Positions 1 through 8,588 of a stretch of DNA of 23,303 nt are shown here, piece after piece. Location: assembly GCA_041161065.1 (NCBI GenBank), contig JBEAVE010000005.1, positions 1-23,303 on the forward strand, given 5' to 3'. This DNA is from DYRG01 sp041161065. GTDB lineage: Bacteria; Pseudomonadota; Gammaproteobacteria; Beggiatoales; Beggiatoaceae. A program made the position numbers and the translations under genes. How positions within the stretch are numbered: the first letter of the stretch is position 1; every line of letters starts with the position of its first letter. The notes under the pieces are model-generated. The model saw only the letters and a program-made list of their open reading frames with translations, made no database searches and had not been told where the DNA came from.

Positions 1-558
1 TTTAATGATTTCTGCTAACCCTGCACTTAATTCACGATCAGCAAGGGTTTTTAAGGTATCCGTATCACACAAAACAACTTGCGGTTGGTGAAATGCGCCA
101 ATCATATTTTTTCCTAACGCATGATTAACACCTGTTTTTCCTCCCACAGAGGAATCAACTTGCGCTAGCAAAGTGGTAGGAATTTGAATGAAATTTACCC
201 CCCGTTGATAACACGCCGCCGCAAATCCCGTCATATCCCCAATAACTCCCCCTCCTAACGCGATTAACGTAGATTGTCGATCAAAGCGTTGCTCTAATAA
301 ATGATCAAAGATTTGATTTAAGATAGTGAGCGTTTTATAGCTTTCACCATCGGGTAGAATAACGGTCGACGTTTTGAAATCACTTAATCCTTTCAGTGTT
401 TGAGTTAAATACAAAGGCGCAACCGTTTCATTTGTAACAACCATCACTTGCTGCCCTTTTATATAAGGAACTAACCGACTTTTCTCTCCCAATAATGCTT
501 GTCCAATAAAAATAGGATAGCTTCGGTTTCCTAAATCAACATTAACGGTTTTGATCAT
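1..558 (-). CDS. aroB: 3-dehydroquinate synthase, N-terminal part (cut by window edge)
   Basis: Second step of the shikimate pathway: converts DAHP to 3-dehydroquinate in the cytoplasm using NAD and a divalent metal. Translating from the ATG at 558 gives 186 residues without a stop before the window edge, roughly half the usual ~360. Family motifs are in order: DGE at 70-72, the NAD-binding GGGVIGD at 102-108, DSSVGGKTGVNH at 135-146, GKNMIG at 149-154, and LAEIIK at 181-186, whose Glu is normally a metal ligand. The ATG overlaps the TGA of the upstream SCO1 gene (ATGA), which fixes the start and suggests translational coupling. In many proteobacteria aroB sits with aroK; here its partner upstream is a SCO1/LysR pair instead. 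Identity is secure; only the C-terminal half is unseen. Confidence 0.95.
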   Translation of the reverse strand, partial: MIKTVNVDLGNRSYPIFIGQALLGEKSRLVPYIKGQQVMVVTNETVAPLYLTQTLKGLSDFKTSTVILPDGESYKTLTILNQIFDHLLEQRFDRQSTLIALGGGVIGDMTGFAAACYQRGVNFIQIPTTLLAQVDSSVGGKTGVNHALGKNMIGAFHQPQVVLCDTDTLKTLADRELSAGLAEIIK

Positions 559-1181
559 TTGTGTTGTTCTCCTAAGAAATCTCTAATCTTTTGATAATGC
601 AGTGCTAATTTTTGAGGTTCAAAGGGCGGATCAAAGCTCGCAACCCATTCTCCTTTTGGACTAATTAAATAAAGCGTTGCAGTATGATCAATCAAATGCG
701 AATCTTTTTTAGGTACTTTAAGATAAATGACCCGTAACATTTTAGTTAATTGCTCGGCGTTCTCTATTTTTCCAGAAAGCCCAACAAAGGCTGGATCAAA
801 AAAATTCAAATAACTTTTCAAGGTTGCTGGCGTATCAAATTCCTCATCAAAAGAAACAAATATAAATTGAGTATCTTTAGCATATTTCTCTGATAATTGC
901 TTCTTCATACTTTGCAGCATTGTCAGTGTGGTGGGACAAATATCTGGACAGTGTGTATAACCAAAAAATAATAAACGCCATTGCTCACTTTTGAAATGCT
1001 TTTCTGTAAAAGGTTGCTCATTTTGATCTATCAATTTGAAAGGAGGAATTGCTTTAGCAGGCATAATCAAACCTGCAATAGGTGCTTTCACTGATGGACT
1101 AAAGAAAAATAACATGATTGCTAACAATCCAATACTAAATACAGTAAAGAGTAGAAATACCCCACCTAACTTTTTATTCAT
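555..1181 (-). CDS. SCO1/SenC family copper chaperone / thiol-disulfide protein
   Basis: Membrane-anchored thioredoxin-fold protein of the SCO1/SenC/PrrC family, which delivers copper to the CuA site of cytochrome c oxidase or acts as a periplasmic thiol reductase. The 208 residues begin with an uncleaved signal anchor (about 7-28). The copper-binding CxxxC is C78-P-D-I-C82 and the third ligand is H166 in the segment SHLIDHTATLYLI; the usual DP-x-RDTP motif appears as FDEEFDTP. I chose the ATG at 1181 rather than an in-frame GTG at 1274 because it overlaps the LysR stop codon as ATGA and puts the hydrophobic anchor at the N-terminus. The stop overlaps the aroB start in the same way. No cytochrome oxidase genes are in the window, so the target is not known. 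Confidence 0.9.
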   Translation of the reverse strand: MNKKLGGVFLLFTVFSIGLLAIMLFFFSPSVKAPIAGLIMPAKAIPPFKLIDQNEQPFTEKHFKSEQWRLLFFGYTHCPDICPTTLTMLQSMKKQLSEKYAKDTQFIFVSFDEEFDTPATLKSYLNFFDPAFVGLSGKIENAEQLTKMLRVIYLKVPKKDSHLIDHTATLYLISPKGEWVASFDPPFEPQKLALHYQKIRDFLGEQHK

Positions 1182-2083
1182 TGTGTTAAAACCCCGCTTT
1201 TTTGTAAAATAAACACCCAAAATGCTTGCGCAACGGGTGATAAACATTTGCCCGATCGGTGCACAATAAACCAATGCCGCACAATTGGAAAAGATTTTAC
1301 CGATAAAATACTCAATTTTTGCATTTCAAGTTCCATTTGAATCGTATGTCGAGAAACGATGCCCAAACCCAAACCGGCTTGAACACCTTGTTTAATTGCT
1401 TCGTCTGTGCTCATTTCCATTCCAGTTGATAAAACAAGTTCTCTTTCTTTGAAATGGCGTTCCATTGCATTGCGTGTACCCGATCCTCGTTCTCGAACTA
1501 AGAAGATTTGATCTTGCAGTTCCTTTAATGGAATATGTTTTCTTTTTACCAACGAATGATTAGGCGGTGCAATCATTACTAACGGATTTTGCATAAAGGC
1601 TTTTGCATTAAGTTCTTCAGACATTTCTTCGGGCGGTTGTCCCATAATAACCAAATCAATATCGTTATCTTCTAAATGTTGAATAAGCCCTTTTCGATTA
1701 GTGACATGCAAACTCACAGAAATATCGGGATAAATCTTAATAAAAGTCGCCAACAAATGGGGAGCAAAATAATTTGCGGTGGTTGCAACTGCAATGCGTA
1801 ATTTACCTGCTTTTAATCCCTTAAATTGATCGACTTGTTCTTCAATTTCTTCTAATTGTCGAATGATTTCTTTAGCAAACTCACGTAAGAGTTTTCCAGC
1901 GTCGGTAAGATATATTTTCTTTCCCATTCTTTCTAACAACGGCAAACCCACGCTTTCTTCTAGTTGCTTAACTTGCATAGAAACTGCTGGTTGTGTGAGA
2001 TTGAGGATTTCTGCCGCGCGAGTAAAACTCAAATGCCGCGCCACCGCTAGAAATACCTTTAATTGCCGAAATGTAATGTGCAC
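1178..2083 (-). CDS. LysR-type transcriptional regulator, CbbR-like
   Basis: A 301-residue LysR regulator. It has an N-terminal winged helix-turn-helix (about 5-63, with recognition-helix segment QPAVSMQVKQLEE) and a C-terminal periplasmic-binding-protein-like effector domain (about 90-295). The HTH wording (FTRAAEILNLTQPAVSMQ) and effector-domain phrases (VTNRKGL, DLVIMGQPPE, REPGSGTR-like RERGSGTR) are those of the CbbR branch, which in autotrophs controls RuBisCO genes. No cbb genes are in the window, so the assignment rests on sequence feel alone. The start is a GTG with only a weak purine stretch upstream. The stop overlaps the SCO1 ATG by ATGA, so it heads an operon LysR-SCO1-aroB, an unusual combination for a CbbR, which normally stands divergent to its target. 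Confidence 0.85.
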   Translation of the reverse strand: MHITFRQLKVFLAVARHLSFTRAAEILNLTQPAVSMQVKQLEESVGLPLLERMGKKIYLTDAGKLLREFAKEIIRQLEEIEEQVDQFKGLKAGKLRIAVATTANYFAPHLLATFIKIYPDISVSLHVTNRKGLIQHLEDNDIDLVIMGQPPEEMSEELNAKAFMQNPLVMIAPPNHSLVKRKHIPLKELQDQIFLVRERGSGTRNAMERHFKERELVLSTGMEMSTDEAIKQGVQAGLGLGIVSRHTIQMELEMQKLSILSVKSFPIVRHWFIVHRSGKCLSPVAQAFWVFILQKSGVLTQ

Positions 2084-2108
2084 AAAAAAATTTTCTCAAA
2101 AAGAGTTG

Positions 2109-2176
2109 TGGTGTAATCAATGCGTGGTAGTTTTTATATTTCAATGGGTTAGATTGAAACTCTATTCGTAGTTACC
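2109..2176 (-). repeat. Dispersed repeat copy A (MITE-like, degenerate, minus orientation)
   Basis: Read on the minus strand this segment has the same central block as the repeat at 2838-2934: 18 of 20 positions match over 2133-2152, and similarity continues into a segment reading cgcattg-ttacac in both. It begins with ggtaactac and shares a gtttcaatctaac stretch with the third copy at 11206-11286 (gtttgaatctaac there). It fills the gap between the LysR gene and the next gene and supplies the stop codon of that gene (2172-2174). Boundaries are approximate; no clear target-site duplication is visible. Confidence 0.6.
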
Positions 2177-2792
2177 AAGCAAGGGGTTGAAATTTTTGGT
2201 CATTTAAAATAAAGGCAGAATCACCTTTTTGTCCAATCACAAAGAAACCTTTTCGATACGCATATTTTGCAACACTTTCAGAAAGCACCATTCCAGCCAC
2301 TGCACCCAAGGCTTTTTTGTTTGCATATTCAGGAAATAACGGTTTAAATTTTGCCATTCTTTCTATATGTTCATTAACATCATCGATGCTTAAATTACTT
2401 TTAACTTCAATTAAAATACAACAGTCTCCATTAACTACCAATAAATCAATTTCAGTTGCTAAATTCAATTGAGGATTATTTGCTTCAACTTTTTGAGTAA
2501 CTTTATGAACTTCAATGCCCCGTTCTTTAAACAATCTAACAGCCGCTGGTTTAATCATTCCTTCAACAAACTCACCTAACCGTCTGCTTAAATCACCGAT
2601 TTGTTGCCTAAGCAAACGTTCTGTTTCTTTTAACTGGGCGGCATTTTCTTGGATCATTCGTTCGGTTTCTTGGAATTTGCGATCGGTCTCTTTCATTTGA
2701 GCACCAGTTTCTTGAAACTTACGGTCAGTTTCACGAAACAAACGCCAAATATCTTCTAAAGTAGGGGCGGGGTCGTTGTAAGGAATGCTCAT
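2172..2792 (-). CDS. PD-(D/E)XK nuclease-fold protein with N-terminal coiled coil (DUF3782-like)
   Basis: A 206-residue protein of unknown cellular role. Residues about 14-72 form a charged coiled coil made of near-repeats of the heptad-like unit ETDRKFQET. The C-terminal half has a restriction-endonuclease-like core: E114-x-D116 in ATEIDLLVV followed by E129-V-K131 in ILIEVKSN, the D-x(n)-ExK pattern of the PD-(D/E)XK superfamily. Such coiled-coil plus nuclease-fold proteins are abundant in filamentous cyanobacteria and Beggiatoa-type bacteria and are annotated as DUF3782 or similar. The ATG at 2792 has an AGGA about ten bases upstream. The stop codon lies inside a dispersed repeat, so the original C-terminus may have been trimmed. 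No substrate can be inferred. Confidence 0.75.
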   Translation of the reverse strand: MSIPYNDPAPTLEDIWRLFRETDRKFQETGAQMKETDRKFQETERMIQENAAQLKETERLLRQQIGDLSRRLGEFVEGMIKPAAVRLFKERGIEVHKVTQKVEANNPQLNLATEIDLLVVNGDCCILIEVKSNLSIDDVNEHIERMAKFKPLFPEYANKKALGAVAGMVLSESVAKYAYRKGFFVIGQKGDSAFILNDQKFQPLAW

Positions 2793-2837
2793 CTTTAAGA
2801 ATCCTTGTAAATTATTTGCTCTATTTTAGCATATTTA

Positions 2838-2934
2838 GGTAGCGGTATAAATTTGAGTAAAATACTGAACTAACTTATTGAAATATAAAGACTATTGCGC
2901 ATTGGTTACACTTGCTACTAATTTTTACGCTACC
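2838..2934 (+). repeat. Dispersed repeat copy B (MITE-like, ~97 bp with inverted ends)
   Basis: The left end ggtagcggtata (2838-2849) is mirrored by ttacgctacc at the right end (2925-2934), giving an imperfect terminal inverted repeat. The central 20 bases at 2870-2889 are identical to 11238-11257, and the following stretch matches copy A at 2109-2176. It carries no coding capacity. It lies about 50 bases upstream of the DUF3782-like gene. The ends resemble the end of the IS1-family element at 23132, which suggests mobilisation in trans, but no target-site duplication could be read. Confidence 0.65.
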
Positions 2935-2990
2935 ACCTAACCTTAATACCACCACCCGTTTTTTCTGAATCGCAGAAGGCGGGAAGGTTT

Positions 2991-3221
2991 GTGGCGACCG
3001 TCGAAGAGTGTGCAAAACGGCGTTATAAACAGTTGAAAAAAAAAGGAATAGGTGCTAAACTTCCCGACTTAATTACGGCATTGAGTGGGCAGCATCGGCG
3101 GCGGCAGGCGCGGCGTTGCAACCTTTGTTTGGTGTCGTTATTATCGATACACTTCCAATTTAAGCGTCCATGCGTTATTAACGAAATCATGCGGTTAATT
3201 GAAAGTCAGGGTATTTGGTAG
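2991..3221 (+). CDS. Small hypothetical protein, doubtful
   Basis: An open frame of 76 residues from a GTG with a close ggaagg upstream (2982-2987). The protein is basic (VEECAKRRYKQLKKKG near the start, HRRRQARRCN in the middle). I do not recognise it; it could be a remnant of a transposase or other DNA-binding protein, or not coding at all. It sits in the ~520-base interval between the DUF3782-like gene and rpsA, where cmk is often found in related genomes; no cmk is present. The rest of the interval holds repeat copy B (2838-2934) and an AT-rich stretch at 3222-3300 that presumably carries the rpsA promoter, although no convincing -35/-10 pair stands out. Confidence 0.25.
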   Translation: MATVEECAKRRYKQLKKKGIGAKLPDLITALSGQHRRRQARRCNLCLVSLLSIHFQFKRPCVINEIMRLIESQGIW

Positions 3222-3312
3222 CCGTTGTTTATCAAATAGATTATTTCACGTTTTTCAACTTTTTTGAGTCAGATTCGCAGCACTTTAGTTGGTTGCGGGT
3301 CAGGGGTTTTGA

Positions 3313-4926
3313 ATGGAAAGTTTTGCTGAGTTATTTGCTGAAAGTCAATCACAAGTTAATTTAACGCCCGGTGGCGTGTTGAAAGCAACTGTCGTTGCGA
3401 TTCGTGACGACGTTGTGATTTTGAATGCGGGTTTGAAATCCGAAGGCGTTGTGCCAATCGAACAATTTAAAAATGATCAAGGTGAACTCGAAGTGGCAGT
3501 CGGCGATACCGTCGATGTCGTGCTCGAATCCTTAGAAGACGGCATGGGCGAAACCCGCCTCTCGCGCGAAAAAGCCAAACGCGCCGCTTCTTGGATCGTC
3601 CTCGAACAAGCCTTTGAACAAGGTCTAACCCTGACCGGCTTGATTACCGACAAAGTAAAAGGTGGCTTTACCGTCAATGTCAATGAAATCCGTGCGTTTT
3701 TACCCGGTTCGTTGGTCGATGTGCGCCCCGTCCGCGATTCCAATTTGATCGAAGGCAAACCTTTAGAATTCAAAGTTATCAAATTAGATAAACGTCGTAA
3801 TAATGTGGTGGTGTCGCGTCGCGCCGTCGTCGAACAAGAAAGCAACTCTGAACGTCAATCTTTATTAGACACCATGCAAGAAGGCATGACTTACAAAGGC
3901 GTGGTCAAAAACTTAACCGATTACGGCGCGTTTGTGGATTTAGGCGGGGTCGATGGTTTATTACACATCACCGACATGGCGTGGAAACGTGTTAAACACC
4001 CCAACGAAGTCGTGCAAGTCGGCGATGAAGTCGAAGTCAAAATCCTCAAATTCGACCGCGATCGCACCCGCGTTTCGTTGGGTTTGAAACAAATGGGCGA
4101 AGACCCTTGGCAAGATATTGCGCGTCGTTATCCGAATGGATCACGTTTGAGCGGCAAAGTTACCAATCTAACCGATTATGGTTGTTTTGTTGAAATCGAA
4201 GAAGGCGTGGAAGGTTTAGTGCACGTGTCTGAAATGGATTGGACAAACAAAAACGTTCATCCGTCAAAAGTCGTTCAGGTCGGCGATGAATGCGAAGTGA
4301 TGATTTTAGACATTGATGGCGAACGCCGCCGCATTTCATTGGGTATCAAACAATGCCATGTCAATCCTTGGGAAGAATTTAACAACACCCATAACAAAGG
4401 GGATCGCGTTAAAGGCAAGATTAAATCCATTACCGATTTTGGCATTTTCATTGGCTTAGATGGCAACATCGACGGCTTAGTGCATATGACTGATATTTCT
4501 TGGAATTTAACGCCCGAAGATGCGGTTCGCCAATATAAGAAAGGCGATGAAATCGAAGCGGTGATTTTAGCCATCGATCCTGAGCGCGAAAGAATTTCTT
4601 TAAGCATCAAACAATTAGACCTTGATCCGTTTGGACAATTCGTTGAATCAAATCCAAAGGGCAGCGTCGTGAAGGGCACGGTTTCGACAATCGATGCCAA
4701 AGGGGGTGTCACCGTTTCATTGGGCGATAGCGTTGAAGGCTACATTCGTGGCGCAGAATTGTCGCGTGAAAATCCCATGAAAGAAGGCGACACCATCGAA
4801 GCAAAATTCATCGGTGTAGATCGTAAAAAACGGATTATCTCCTTATCGACCAAAGCCGTCGACGAAGAAGATAGCCGAACCACATTGGGCGATCTGATCC
4901 GTGAACAAATGGACAACCGAGAGTAA
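3313..4926 (+). CDS. rpsA: 30S ribosomal protein S1
   Basis: Ribosomal protein S1, which binds mRNA leaders and helps the 30S subunit start translation. The 537 residues (E. coli: 557) contain six S1 repeats at about 19-86, 104-169, 190-258, 275-345, 362-432 and 449-516. The central repeats carry the canonical patterns TDYGAFVDLGGVDGLLHITDM and VSEMDW, RISLGIKQC. The N-terminus MESFAELFAESQ matches the usual MTESFAQLFEES, which supports the ATG at 3313; an AGGGG lies about nine bases upstream. It is followed by ihfB, the standard gammaproteobacterial order. Codon use is GC-richer than that of the surrounding accessory genes, as expected for a highly expressed core gene. Confidence 0.98.
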   Translation: MESFAELFAESQSQVNLTPGGVLKATVVAIRDDVVILNAGLKSEGVVPIEQFKNDQGELEVAVGDTVDVVLESLEDGMGETRLSREKAKRAASWIVLEQAFEQGLTLTGLITDKVKGGFTVNVNEIRAFLPGSLVDVRPVRDSNLIEGKPLEFKVIKLDKRRNNVVVSRRAVVEQESNSERQSLLDTMQEGMTYKGVVKNLTDYGAFVDLGGVDGLLHITDMAWKRVKHPNEVVQVGDEVEVKILKFDRDRTRVSLGLKQMGEDPWQDIARRYPNGSRLSGKVTNLTDYGCFVEIEEGVEGLVHVSEMDWTNKNVHPSKVVQVGDECEVMILDIDGERRRISLGIKQCHVNPWEEFNNTHNKGDRVKGKIKSITDFGIFIGLDGNIDGLVHMTDISWNLTPEDAVRQYKKGDEIEAVILAIDPERERISLSIKQLDLDPFGQFVESNPKGSVVKGTVSTIDAKGGVTVSLGDSVEGYIRGAELSRENPMKEGDTIEAKFIGVDRKKRIISLSTKAVDEEDSRTTLGDLIREQMDNRE

Positions 4927-4941
4927 CGTCCGCCATTTATC

Positions 4942-4962
4942 GGGCAGAGCGCACCTCTGCCC
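4942..4962 (+). promoter_or_regulatory. Intergenic hairpin between rpsA and ihfB
   Basis: Perfect 8-bp inverted repeat gggcagag / ctctgccc with a 5-nt loop, directly after the rpsA stop and before the ihfB Shine-Dalgarno (aggag). There is no T-run, so it is more likely an mRNA-stabilising or processing hairpin, or a weak attenuator, than a Rho-independent terminator. Confidence 0.6.
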
Positions 4963-4982
4963 CTCACGCAAGGAGTTTTCTC

Positions 4983-5267
4983 ATGACTAAATCCGAACTC
5001 ATTGAAGCCTTAGCCACTAAACAAAACCAATTGACGCAAAAAGATATCGATGCGGCGGTTAAAACCTTGTTAGAACACATGTCGCAAGCCTTAGCAACGG
5101 GTGAGCGCATCGAGATTCGCGGATTCGGCAGTTTCTCGCTGCACCATCGTCCCGCGCGCACGGGTCGCAATCCTAAAACCGGCGAAACCGTTGATTTGCC
5201 TGCTAAACACGTCCCTCATTTTAAACCCGGTAAAGAATTGCGCGATCGGGTAAATCTTGACGCTTAA
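4983..5267 (+). CDS. ihfB: Integration host factor subunit beta
   Basis: A 94-residue DNA-bending protein of the HU/IHF family. The beta-subunit type is suggested by the N-terminal MTKSELIEALA and by position directly after rpsA. The beta-arm core GFGSFSLHHRPARTGRNPKTGE (about 47-68) contains the minor-groove-intercalating proline context, and the C-terminus has HFKPGKELRDRVN. It works as a heterodimer with IhfA in replication, recombination and transcription. A good aggag precedes the ATG. The partner gene ihfA is not in the window, which is normal because it usually lies beside pheT. Confidence 0.95.
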   Translation: MTKSELIEALATKQNQLTQKDIDAAVKTLLEHMSQALATGERIEIRGFGSFSLHHRPARTGRNPKTGETVDLPAKHVPHFKPGKELRDRVNLDA

Positions 5268-5312
5268 TCGCGTATCCCCAAAACTGCTTGGCTTTTTGAG
5301 AGTAAATTCATT

Positions 5313-5609
5313 ATGTTGCGAATTATCGGTGGGTTGTTTTTTGGATTGATTTTTTTGATCGGGGTGATTTTCACCCTTTATAATCCCCAATCTGTCCAAC
5401 TTCATTATGTAATCAATACTTTAGAAATCCGCCTTGCAGTTTTGTTATTAATCATGTTTTTGGCGGGCGCAACGCTAGGTCTTATCGTCAGCATCGCGTG
5501 GATTGCCAAATTACGCTATCTAAACAGAACCTTACGCAAAAATCATCAAGAAGCCGCCGACGAAATCACGCGCCTCAACGCCCGTTTATTTCACCGCGAC
5601 ACCGCTTAA
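5313..5609 (+). CDS. lapA: LapA family inner-membrane protein (DUF1049)
   Basis: A 98-residue inner-membrane protein. Two transmembrane helices (about 5-23 and 41-66) are separated by the typical NPQSVQLHYV-type turn and followed by a short cytoplasmic coiled coil rich in Arg/Glu. This is the LapA (YciS) family, which with LapB regulates lipopolysaccharide synthesis through LpxC turnover. In most gammaproteobacteria lapB follows immediately; here the next gene is a convergent NACHT protein whose end overlaps lapA by 24 bases. The order rpsA-ihfB-lapA is therefore conserved, but the operon appears cut after lapA. Confidence 0.85.
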   Translation: MLRIIGGLFFGLIFLIGVIFTLYNPQSVQLHYVINTLEIRLAVLLLIMFLAGATLGLIVSIAWIAKLRYLNRTLRKNHQEAADEITRLNARLFHRDTA

Positions 5610-8573
5610 AAAATATTCCTGAAACCAATCGTGCCGAAACGCATAGCCACCACTGCGCGAAATGAGCAAATGCCAATCGTTGGTGTGCTCTAAAAAAGCG
5701 GGATAATTCAACGGCGCGAGATTTTTCCGATACATCACCCATCGCAATGCTAAATGTTTAAGAATTTCAATGCCTCCGTAGAATAAAAAGCCCAATATGA
5801 TTCCCAACGGTATTCCGATTCGCAAACCAAAACTCAAACTTCCCAACCCACCTAAACGGATTGATCCGGTCAGAGTTGCAAAGAATCCAATCAATGTCAC
5901 CAACAGCGTGACGGTTATGCCAATTGATAACATCATGATTAAGCTACGTTTGAGTGCAACTTGCAGTTTTTGGGTAGAAAAAAATATCTGGCTATCCCAG
6001 TCTTGTTGAGATTGTGAATGATAGGCTAAATACGCCAACGTAAAACTCAGTCCAACGACCAATCCGTTCAAGATCGCTAACGGCAAACTTAGTGTTGGAA
6101 GAGCGTTGCGGAAAGCTAACATCAAGCCCACGCCGATAGGAATAAATAACAATCCTAACAATAACTTACGTTTATCTTGAAAAAGTCGCTTGAAAGTAAA
6201 ACGGGCATCTTGTCCCAGCGCGATCACTTGCGGATTAGTGTGCACGGGATCGACCATCAATCCCAACACAATCCCCAAAATTCCATAAAAAGTGGCGGTA
6301 AAAAAACTCCACGGCGCGCCGTCCATTAACCAACCGGTGAATCCCATAAAAATCGCTAAATATCCCCCAAGAAATAGCGAAAACTCCAATCGTCCGCTCA
6401 ATAAAAACAAAACACGGCTTAATGTCAATGCGATAACAACCCCGATGCAAGCGTAGATAATCACAAAATTGCTTTTATCTCCCCAATCGCCGTATTTATC
6501 CCAAAATTGGAAGATTTCGTACACCACCAAGAAAAATCCTTCTGTCGCGGGCGGTTGAGGGATTTTATCCACATCGGCAATTCGATCTCCAAAAATTAAA
6601 CCCGCGACGCTTCCCATCATTAAGCCAAACACCACCCCAAAAATAATCGCAAAGGTGGTTTGATAATGCTGTTGTTGGGCGGGCGTGAGGAGGCGCGGTG
6701 ATAAATTTTCTAAGTGGAAGGTTTCGCCCATGTTGAGATAGCGGGCAAGATAGGCGAGCCATGTTTCGACTTGTTGTGGGGAGTAAGGAGATTTTTCAGC
6801 AGCGTTAGTTAATTGTTTTTGAATGTAATTTTTTACGAGATTATTTTTAATGTCTTCTGCGGAGCGGGACGTATCTAAATTTTCAATGGAATGTTGGGCG
6901 GTGTGCGCAAATAGAATCAAGCCTAGTGGAATATGTAAAAATTCGTTTAACCCATCGATTTTGAATAAATGTTCGGTATTTTCAGCGGAGATGGGGGTAT
7001 GAGTGGTGAGATAAATGTGGGCGGCGGTTTGTGTGAGGGGTTGTAAGGTTGCTTCGGTGTGAAAATAAAAATCGGTATTGTTTTGAGTGATTTCTAGCAA
7101 TTGGTGTCGGGCGATGCGGTATTCTTCGGGACGGCTCGCCAAAATAATTCCCCCAAGATGCGCTTCACCGTATTCGTCGACAAAACGATTCAAACGTTGC
7201 AAATAAACGGGGCGTTGCAACGGGGGCAAATTGTCAAAACCATCAAGCAATAACAAACACTGTTGCGCGTTGAGCAAATGTTCGAGATAAGTGTCGATGT
7301 GTTTTTCGCCCACGCCCAATCGAACTAATCGGTATGTTAACCACGCCTCAAAAGACCCGCCACGCCGCGCCCAATCAGCCAAATGCAATACAAAAGGGAT
7401 TGGTTTTTCTATTTCTTTGCGCGCTTGTTGGATCAGAGTTTGCGCCAAATGACACAATACGAGGGTTTTGCCCATGCCCGCTTCGCCCAACAACACCGCG
7501 AATCCGTAGCTTTTTTCCAAAAACAACGGCAACAACGCGGGATCGCGCGACTCGACCTGAATATCCGTCCATAAATCACTGCGCTGCACATTCACGGAAG
7601 TGGAAATCCAACCCACTCGACTGCGCGGCGTTGCGCCCTTTGTTTGCAAAAGAATTTCGCATTCTTCATCGGTTTTATTCAACAAATGGCGGCGCAAATA
7701 AGACGGTAATTGCCCTTTAATAATGGGTTGAAAAACAATCGGTTGAATGGTAGGTAAAGGAGGGATTTCTGTGGATTCTTTTTTGAATTCTTTTGATGAG
7801 TTGTTTAGCGTTATATTTTTCACTTGAGATTCAAAATAAGCGCGCTGTTGTTCGATCCACGCCCGCAAATGAGGCGGCAGCCACACATCACCGCGAAACA
7901 ACTGTTCGATATTTTCCAGAAAAGGCGCGGAATAAATTTTATGTATACTTTCAATCGCTTGCGCTGACAATGCGGTTTCTAAAGCAGTCGTTGTGCACAA
8001 CAAACGGATCACCAACGATTTTTTTTCTGTTTTGCAAGATGGCACACCATTTTCTCCGATTTCTTTGCGTAACAGACTGATATGCTGTGAAAAAGTTTTG
8101 CGCGCCAATTGTGTTTTATCCGTTCCATTCTTTTCTTCTTTTTTGGTCAAATAGTTTTTGAAGCGGCTATCAGCCCAATAACGGAAACCAGCGTCTTCTT
8201 GAGTGACTCGTTCGATGATGGCGTATTTTTGTAATTGCTCGTGGGCGCGTTGGAGGAGTGGTTTGGATAAGTCTCGGTTAATGGCGTGGCGCAAAAAATC
8301 TTTTTTTATCAATAACGTAGGTACATTTGGTGATTGCGCGAGATGATTCCACAACTGTTGATAAATAACCTGTGATAATTTAGAAAATTCGTCGGGCGCG
8401 GTGGGTTCTTGTGGAAAAAAGACTTGAAAAACTTCATTTCGGTCGGCTTCGCCGTTGTATTCGATCACGACAAACGCCGCAATTAACAACGGAAGCGGGG
8501 CAGTTAATAAAACCTGTTGCCCTTTAATGAGTTTGGGTTCTCCAAAAACCGATAATTCAATCGTGTTTTCCAT
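5586..8573 (-). CDS. Membrane-embedded NACHT/STAND NTPase with SARP-like N-terminus
   Basis: A 995-residue three-part protein. Residues ~1-245 begin like the winged-helix/BTAD part of SARP/AfsR regulators (ELSVFGEPKLIKG..., then QHISLLRKEIGENG near 163-176). Residues ~345-600 form a NACHT-type NTPase with Walker A G363-EAGMGK-T370 and Walker B LLLLDGFDNL at 440-449, followed by a sensor-like SRPEEYR. Residues ~636-940 contain about seven hydrophobic spans, and the tail ends in the phrase GGYAFRHDWFQEYF common in cyanobacterial NACHT-membrane proteins. STAND ATPases of this build act as signal-sensing switches, and some are antiphage sensors; the ligand here is unknown. The ATG follows a clear AAGGAGAG. 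It lies downstream of the toxin-antitoxin genes in the same orientation and may be co-transcribed with them. Confidence 0.85.
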   Translation of the reverse strand: MENTIELSVFGEPKLIKGQQVLLTAPLPLLIAAFVVIEYNGEADRNEVFQVFFPQEPTAPDEFSKLSQVIYQQLWNHLAQSPNVPTLLIKKDFLRHAINRDLSKPLLQRAHEQLQKYAIIERVTQEDAGFRYWADSRFKNYLTKKEEKNGTDKTQLARKTFSQHISLLRKEIGENGVPSCKTEKKSLVIRLLCTTTALETALSAQAIESIHKIYSAPFLENIEQLFRGDVWLPPHLRAWIEQQRAYFESQVKNITLNNSSKEFKKESTEIPPLPTIQPIVFQPIIKGQLPSYLRRHLLNKTDEECEILLQTKGATPRSRVGWISTSVNVQRSDLWTDIQVESRDPALLPLFLEKSYGFAVLLGEAGMGKTLVLCHLAQTLIQQARKEIEKPIPFVLHLADWARRGGSFEAWLTYRLVRLGVGEKHIDTYLEHLLNAQQCLLLLDGFDNLPPLQRPVYLQRLNRFVDEYGEAHLGGIILASRPEEYRIARHQLLEITQNNTDFYFHTEATLQPLTQTAAHIYLTTHTPISAENTEHLFKIDGLNEFLHIPLGLILFAHTAQHSIENLDTSRSAEDIKNNLVKNYIQKQLTNAAEKSPYSPQQVETWLAYLARYLNMGETFHLENLSPRLLTPAQQQHYQTTFAIIFGVVFGLMMGSVAGLIFGDRIADVDKIPQPPATEGFFLVVYEIFQFWDKYGDWGDKSNFVIIYACIGVVIALTLSRVLFLLSGRLEFSLFLGGYLAIFMGFTGWLMDGAPWSFFTATFYGILGIVLGLMVDPVHTNPQVIALGQDARFTFKRLFQDKRKLLLGLLFIPIGVGLMLAFRNALPTLSLPLAILNGLVVGLSFTLAYLAYHSQSQQDWDSQIFFSTQKLQVALKRSLIMMLSIGITVTLLVTLIGFFATLTGSIRLGGLGSLSFGLRIGIPLGIILGFLFYGGIEILKHLALRWVMYRKNLAPLNYPAFLEHTNDWHLLISRSGGYAFRHDWFQEYFLSGVAVK

Positions 8574-8588
8574 GTTTTTTTCTCTCCT

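Noticed and set aside
7334..7720. Plus-strand open frame of 128 codons inside the NACHT gene
   Set aside because: It lies antisense to the NACHT Walker region, is rich in Arg/Pro from complement codons and matches nothing recognisable.
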